The notes under the pieces are model-generated. The model worked only from the letters and a program-made list of their open reading frames with translations. It did no database searches and was not told the origin of the DNA. 8,370 bases of DNA from Candidatus Dadabacteria bacterium (GTDB lineage Bacteria; Desulfobacterota_D; UBA1144; Nemesobacterales; UBA2774): positions 1 to 8,370 of the forward strand of contig JAHKKQ010000093.1 of NCBI GenBank assembly GCA_020027805.1. Reading direction: 5' to 3'. Positions 4,854 to 8,370 of the stretch are shown here, piece by piece; position 1 is the stretch's first letter, and each line of letters begins with the position of its first letter. Position numbers and translations under genes: made by a program.

Positions 4854-7700
4854 CTACTCAATCCCCAGCGCTTCCGCATCCCTCTCCGAAAGGAAACCCC
4901 CGTCCGGGCGCTCTCTCACGGTGCCGTCCCTCTTCCACGAGCGCTCGCACCTGGGCTCGTCCTTGAGGTCGATGATAGAGAGTATGAAATCCTCGCCCTC
5001 TTTAACCGAGAACCTGCTCACTCCGCAAAGGTCTGCCAGCTCCGGCTCAAACGGTTTCAGCTTGCTGTAGGTTTCAGGCTCGAGGCTGGCCTCGACCCCT
5101 GTGTCGAGAGGGTTGGCTACTCCCTGGGACTCTTTCGCGTCCTCGAGCGCTTTTAACACCTTGCCCCTCAAATCCATCACCATGTCCCAGTTCGGGTCCG
5201 TATCGATTTCTACTACGTCGGGCATCCCCTGCAGATGCACGCTGTCCGTCGAGTCCGTTTTCATGCCCTTGAGATACAGGTACGCCTCGTCCGCTGTATG
5301 CGCGAGGATCGGCGCAAGAAGCCTGATGAGCGCGTCCGCAATGTGATACATGGCGGTCTGGCTCCTCCTCCTCTTCCTGCTCCCGCTCCGCTCGCAGTAG
5401 AGCCTGTCTTTTGTAGCCGCGAGATAGACCGCGCTCAGCGTGTCGTAGCAGAAATCGTATATGAGCTCGCTTGCCCTCTTATACTGAAACCCCTCGTATG
5501 CTTCCCTGGTCTCGCGGACGAATTTCCCAAGCTCCCCCATGACCCACCCGTCGATCGAATACCTGTCCTCGTTCGAAAACGTAACGCTGTCCTCAGCCGG
5601 GTCGAAGTCGTATACATTCCCGAGCAGGAACCGTATCGTATTCCTTACTTTCCTGTACTCCTCGCCCGCCGATTTGAAGAACTCCCAGTCTACCTTTATG
5701 TCGTTCGTATATTTGAGCGAGCTTACCCACCACCTGCATATGTCGGCCCCGTGCTGCTTCAGAAGCTCGTCCACCTCGAGCGCGTTCCCTCCGGACTTGC
5801 TCATCTTCCTGCCCTGAGCGTCCACCATGAAACCGTGCGTGAGGAGTGCTTTAAAGGGCGGCCTGCCCGTCACTCCGAGGGCCGGCAGCAGCGAGAGCTG
5901 AAACCATCCCCTGTGCTGGTCCGAGCCTTCGAGGTACAGGGCAGCCGGATAACCTATATTCCTCGCTTCGAGCACTGCGTGCCAGGACGAGCCCGATTCG
6001 AACCAGACGTCGAATATGTCCATCCCTTTTTTAATCTCTTTGAGCGCTCCTTTTTGCTTTATCCAGCCGGGCGCGTTTTTGTCCTGCTCCGGGTCGTAAC
6101 CTTCGAGTATTTCCTCTTCGCCTGCCTGAAACCAGTAATTTGCGCCCTTCTGTCTTATTTTTTCTATTACGATGTTTACCGAGCCGGGTGTCATGAGAGT
6201 TTCTCCCTTCCTGTTCATGAACGCGGGTATCGGAAGCCCCCACGCCCTCTGGCGGCTTATGCACCAGTCGGGCCTCGATTCGAGCATCCCCCGGAGCCTG
6301 TTCCTCCCCCACTCGGGATAGAATTCTATCCCGCTCCGCGAGTACTCGAGGGCGAGCTCCCTGAGTGTCCCCCCGAATTCCTCTATCCGCTTATCGACGC
6401 CGATGAACCACTGCTCCGTGGCCCTGAATATCGTAGGCGACTTGCTCCGCCAGTCGTGCGGGTAGCTGTGAAGGTATTCTTCGTCGTGGAACAGATTGCC
6501 GGATTCCCTGAGATGCTCGGTAATAATTCCGTTAGCCTTCCATACGTCCTGACCGCGTATCCATTCGGGCACAGTGTCGTCGAACGTGCCGTCTTCGAGT
6601 ACCGGGCAGTAGATATCGAGCCCTTCCCTGAGCCCCGTCTGATAGTCCTCGACGCCGTGGCCGGGGGCCGTATGTACGAGCCCCGTTCCTTCGTCGAACG
6701 TTACGTACCCGGCGAGGACCACCCTCCCCGTCCGTCCCGCGAACGGGTGTTTGTAAGTTACCGGCCTCTCGCGGAGCTCCTGTCCCGTGCACGAGCCCAA
6801 TTTTTCGTATTGCTGCGTCCCCGATTTTTTGAACACGCTCACGGCTAAGTTATCGACCAGTATCGTGTAACATTCCTTCCCGTCTTTCACGGCGCGGTAG
6901 AGGCCGTAGCTCCCCTCGGCCGAAGCGGCGACCGCGAGGTTCGCGGGCAGCGTCCAGGGCGTTGTAGTCCATATCATGAGCGACGGGGACGCCCCCTTCG
7001 GGAGCTTCAGGCTCCCCGGCAGCGCTCCGGGGTTTTCTATCTCGAACAGGACGTAAACGCTCCTGTCCTTCCTGTCGTAGTATTCGAGCTCTGCGTCGGC
7101 GAGCGCGGTGCGGTTCTCTATCGACCAATGGACGGGCTTCAGGTCCCTGTAAACGAGCCCCCTTTCGAGGAGCTTCGAGAAGACCTCGAGCACCCCGGCT
7201 TCGTAGTCAGGCGTCATGGTGAGGTACGGGTGCTCGTAATCCCCGATAGTTCCCAGGCTCTGCATCTGGCCCGCCTGGAGCTTCACGTACTTTTCGGCGT
7301 ACGCCTGGCATTTGTATCTGATCTTTATTTTGGAGAGGTCTTTCGCCTCCTCCCCAAGCTCTTTCATCACCTTGTGCTCTATCGGCAGGCCGTGGCAGTC
7401 CCAGCCGGGGACGAAATCGACGTCGTACCCGAGCATCGTTTTCGACCTCACGACTATGTCCTTAAGCACTTTATTCAACAGGTGTCCCAGGTGTATCGGG
7501 CCGTTGGCATAGGGAGGGCCGTCATGGAAAACGAATTTCTCCTGTCCCTTCGATTTCTCCCTCATCCTCTCGAAGAGCTTTATCTTCTTCCACCTCTTCT
7601 GGTACTCGGGCTCTTTCTGGTTGAGGTTGGCCTTCATCGGGAAATCGGTCCTCGGAAGGTTGAGGGTGTCTTTGTAGCTTATTTTCTTCGCCTCCGGCAT
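4854..7700 (-). CDS. ileS: Isoleucyl-tRNA synthetase
   Basis: This class I synthetase charges tRNA-Ile in the cytoplasm. The 948-aa product, near the E. coli length (about 938), shows in order: GPPYANGPIHLGHLLNK with the HIGH motif as His70-Leu-Gly-His73; GWDCHGLPIEHKV (99-111); the CP1 editing domain with WTTTPWTLPAN (244-254) and GTGLVHTAPGHGVEDY (338-353; candidate editing His343 and Asp352); SRQRAWGLPIP; DVWFESGSSW; EGSDQHRGWFQ (591-601); RKMSKSGGN with KMSKS at 632-636; and a helical anticodon-binding domain. The C-terminal zinc-finger region keeps the family spacing but only Cys918 of four cysteines; Ser921, Ser938 and Asp941 replace the others. The start is supported by AAGGAG ten bases upstream. 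Neither the T-box consensus nor a tRNA-like leader is visible upstream. It is convergent with the HIT gene and probably has its own promoter. Confidence 0.97.
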   Translation of the reverse strand: MPEAKKISYKDTLNLPRTDFPMKANLNQKEPEYQKRWKKIKLFERMREKSKGQEKFVFHDGPPYANGPIHLGHLLNKVLKDIVVRSKTMLGYDVDFVPGWDCHGLPIEHKVMKELGEEAKDLSKIKIRYKCQAYAEKYVKLQAGQMQSLGTIGDYEHPYLTMTPDYEAGVLEVFSKLLERGLVYRDLKPVHWSIENRTALADAELEYYDRKDRSVYVLFEIENPGALPGSLKLPKGASPSLMIWTTTPWTLPANLAVAASAEGSYGLYRAVKDGKECYTILVDNLAVSVFKKSGTQQYEKLGSCTGQELRERPVTYKHPFAGRTGRVVLAGYVTFDEGTGLVHTAPGHGVEDYQTGLREGLDIYCPVLEDGTFDDTVPEWIRGQDVWKANGIITEHLRESGNLFHDEEYLHSYPHDWRSKSPTIFRATEQWFIGVDKRIEEFGGTLRELALEYSRSGIEFYPEWGRNRLRGMLESRPDWCISRQRAWGLPIPAFMNRKGETLMTPGSVNIVIEKIRQKGANYWFQAGEEEILEGYDPEQDKNAPGWIKQKGALKEIKKGMDIFDVWFESGSSWHAVLEARNIGYPAALYLEGSDQHRGWFQLSLLPALGVTGRPPFKALLTHGFMVDAQGRKMSKSGGNALEVDELLKQHGADICRWWVSSLKYTNDIKVDWEFFKSAGEEYRKVRNTIRFLLGNVYDFDPAEDSVTFSNEDRYSIDGWVMGELGKFVRETREAYEGFQYKRASELIYDFCYDTLSAVYLAATKDRLYCERSGSRKRRRSQTAMYHIADALIRLLAPILAHTADEAYLYLKGMKTDSTDSVHLQGMPDVVEIDTDPNWDMVMDLRGKVLKALEDAKESQGVANPLDTGVEASLEPETYSKLKPFEPELADLCGVSRFSVKEGEDFILSIIDLKDEPRCERSWKRDGTVRERPDGGFLSERDAEALGIE

Positions 7701-7710
7701 CGGATGCTTT

Positions 7711-7716
7711 CTCCTT
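7711..7716 (-). promoter_or_regulatory. Consensus ribosome-binding site of ileS
   Basis: On the minus strand AAGGAG lies ten bases before the ATG at 7700. It is the clearest Shine-Dalgarno in the window and fixes the ileS start. Confidence 0.7.
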
Positions 7717-7725
7717 AAGGGGTAA

Positions 7726-7753
7726 AAGATATACTATTCGGGATAATATTCAA
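7726..7753 (-). promoter_or_regulatory. Weak candidate promoter for ileS
   Basis: On the minus strand TTGAAT (7753-7748) and TATCTT (7731-7726) are 16 bases apart; each matches the sigma-70 consensus at four of six positions. The segment 7720-7760 is AT-rich and contains other possible -10 words such as TATTAT (7748-7743), so the exact promoter is uncertain. The rest of 7701-7915 holds no gene I can support. Confidence 0.25.
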
Positions 7754-7870
7754 TCGGTAGAGACAGATAGAACGAATGTGAGCAAACGAACGACCGGACT
7801 CCGCAGGCTGATGGCAAGACGCTAATTTATCGGGGGCGTATATCTAAAATGAATATTGATCTTCGAGTTG

Positions 7871-7907
7871 AAGAAAAATACTAGCTTGGTTGCGAGGAAA
7901 CGCAAGC
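7871..7907 (-). terminator. Possible terminator of the 112-aa gene
   Basis: On the minus strand, starting eight bases after the stop at 7916, GCTTG (7907-7903) can pair with CAAGC (7888-7884), or alternatively TTGCG (7905-7901) with CGCAA (7894-7890). A T5 run (7878-7874) follows within about ten bases. The stem is short and the T-run somewhat distant, so this is a weak call. Confidence 0.35.
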
Positions 7908-7915
7908 ATGAGGCC

Positions 7916-8254
7916 TTACTGATCGACTATCTCCTCTAATTCCCTGAACAGCTTCCGTGAAAACGATACCCATTCCCCCCAGGCTTCCATATACTCCTTA
8001 TCCTCTTCGACCCTTTTCAGGAGCTTGAACCCGATTTGGGTGTCTTCTATGTGAAACTCTTCATCGCCTTCGAGCTTCTGCCTCAGAATCTCCACGTATT
8101 TTTTCAGCATCCTGAGCTTTTCACCGCTCCCCTCCCTGAACTCGGCTATGAAATGGCCCCTCGACTGCGCAGTGGGCATTTGCATTATGTTGCTCTCCTG
8201 AAAATAAATGCCCTTGTTAATGGTCTCCGCCTTCATTGAAATGAATAACTCCAT
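7916..8254 (-). CDS. Unrecognised small protein, 112 aa
   Basis: I do not recognise this family. The product is 112 residues, with no signal peptide, no membrane segment and no cysteines. Residues 1-40 look like beta strands with the segments GIYFQESNIMQMPTAQSRG and HFIAEFREG. Residues 44-64 (GEKLRMLKKYVEILRQKLEG) and 76-112 are charged, probably helical, rich in Glu and Lys with spaced hydrophobics, and could support dimerisation. Three tryptophan/aromatic-containing turns (YMEAWGEWVSFSRKLF) lie near the end. The coding status is supported by a near-consensus promoter just upstream, normal codon usage and a complete reading frame. The start at 8254 has only a weak GAGAG before it; the alternative Met7 (8236) has GGAG twelve bases upstream, so the N-terminus may be six residues shorter. 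It lies 215 bases upstream of ileS on the same strand and is probably a separate unit, given a possible terminator between them. Confidence 0.7.
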   Translation of the reverse strand: MELFISMKAETINKGIYFQESNIMQMPTAQSRGHFIAEFREGSGEKLRMLKKYVEILRQKLEGDEEFHIEDTQIGFKLLKRVEEDKEYMEAWGEWVSFSRKLFRELEEIVDQ

Positions 8255-8286
8255 ATCTCTCTCGCACGCGGGGGAAATTCAACTCT

Positions 8287-8316
8287 ATTTTATTTACAGT
8301 CGGCTCCGGATGTCAA
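8287..8316 (-). promoter_or_regulatory. Near-consensus sigma-70 promoter of the 112-aa gene
   Basis: On the minus strand a perfect TTGACA (8316-8311) and TAAAAT (8292-8287, five of six) are 18 bases apart. Transcription would start near 8280, giving a leader of about 25 bases to the ATG at 8254. It is the strongest promoter match in the window. Bases 8317-8370 hold nothing else I can identify. Confidence 0.65.
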
Positions 8317-8370
8317 GCCCGCCTTTCATAACAATATATTGATTTGAACCGGTTGTGGACGGATAATTAT

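Noticed and set aside
5235..6848. A 537-codon open frame on the plus strand
   Set aside because: It lies entirely antisense to ileS, is rich in Pro, Arg and Val from the complementary codons, has no family motif, and disappears as a candidate once the fully motif-supported synthetase is accepted.
7701..7915. A T-box riboswitch or other leader RNA upstream of ileS
   Set aside because: I looked for the conserved T-box antiterminator word on the minus strand and for a terminator near the start codon; neither is visible.
1..8370. CRISPR array, tRNA or rRNA genes, phage or transposase genes, defence system
   Set aside because: No regularly spaced repeats, cloverleaf-like segments, integrase or transposase motifs, or toxin-antitoxin pairs were seen; the genes are mostly metabolic and housekeeping.

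Overview
The window is a compact bacterial chromosomal segment, moderately GC-rich (roughly 55% by eye), with seven protein-coding genes, short intergenic regions, and no tRNA, rRNA, CRISPR array or transposase. The genes alone do not fix the taxon. Frequent ATA and AGG codons in an otherwise GC-ending codon usage, with several short palindromic intergenic repeats, suggest an uncultured or environmental Gram-negative lineage, perhaps of deltaproteobacterial type. This is a tentative inference.

Left part (1-3089): a minus-strand lactate-utilisation operon in the order lutA (2937-2179), lutB (2166-706), lutC (709-11). LutA carries cysteine-rich CCG domains, LutB carries iron-sulphur motifs plus a LUD domain, and LutC is a LUD protein; together they form the complex that oxidises L-lactate to pyruvate. 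lutB and lutC overlap by ATGA, and the lutB ribosome-binding site is built on the lutA stop codon. No lactate permease or lut regulator is in the window. The 152-bp divergent region upstream of lutA is AT-rich and ordered: two overlapping sigma-70-like promoters facing lutA, a 12-bp direct repeat, and a pair of AATC-N5-GATT palindromes exactly 60 bp apart, a good candidate control region.

Middle part (3090-4853): a plus-strand, unusually long (354 aa) isochorismatase/nicotinamidase-superfamily cysteine hydrolase with an apparently complete Asp-Lys-Cys triad and metal ligands, followed by a 240-bp gap packed with three different short palindromic modules. Then comes a plus-strand HIT (histidine triad) nucleotide-binding protein, ending in a T10 terminator that faces ileS.

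Right part (4854-8370): minus-strand ileS (948 aa), complete in its synthetic and editing motifs, but with three of four C-terminal zinc-finger cysteines replaced. Upstream of it is a minus-strand 112-aa unrecognised protein with a near-consensus promoter.

The window looks mainly like core metabolism and housekeeping rather than an accessory island. The points most worth a second look are the degenerate zinc site of IleRS, the lut control region, two very AT-rich patches inside lut genes, the enlarged hydrolase and the repeat cluster at 4180-4304.
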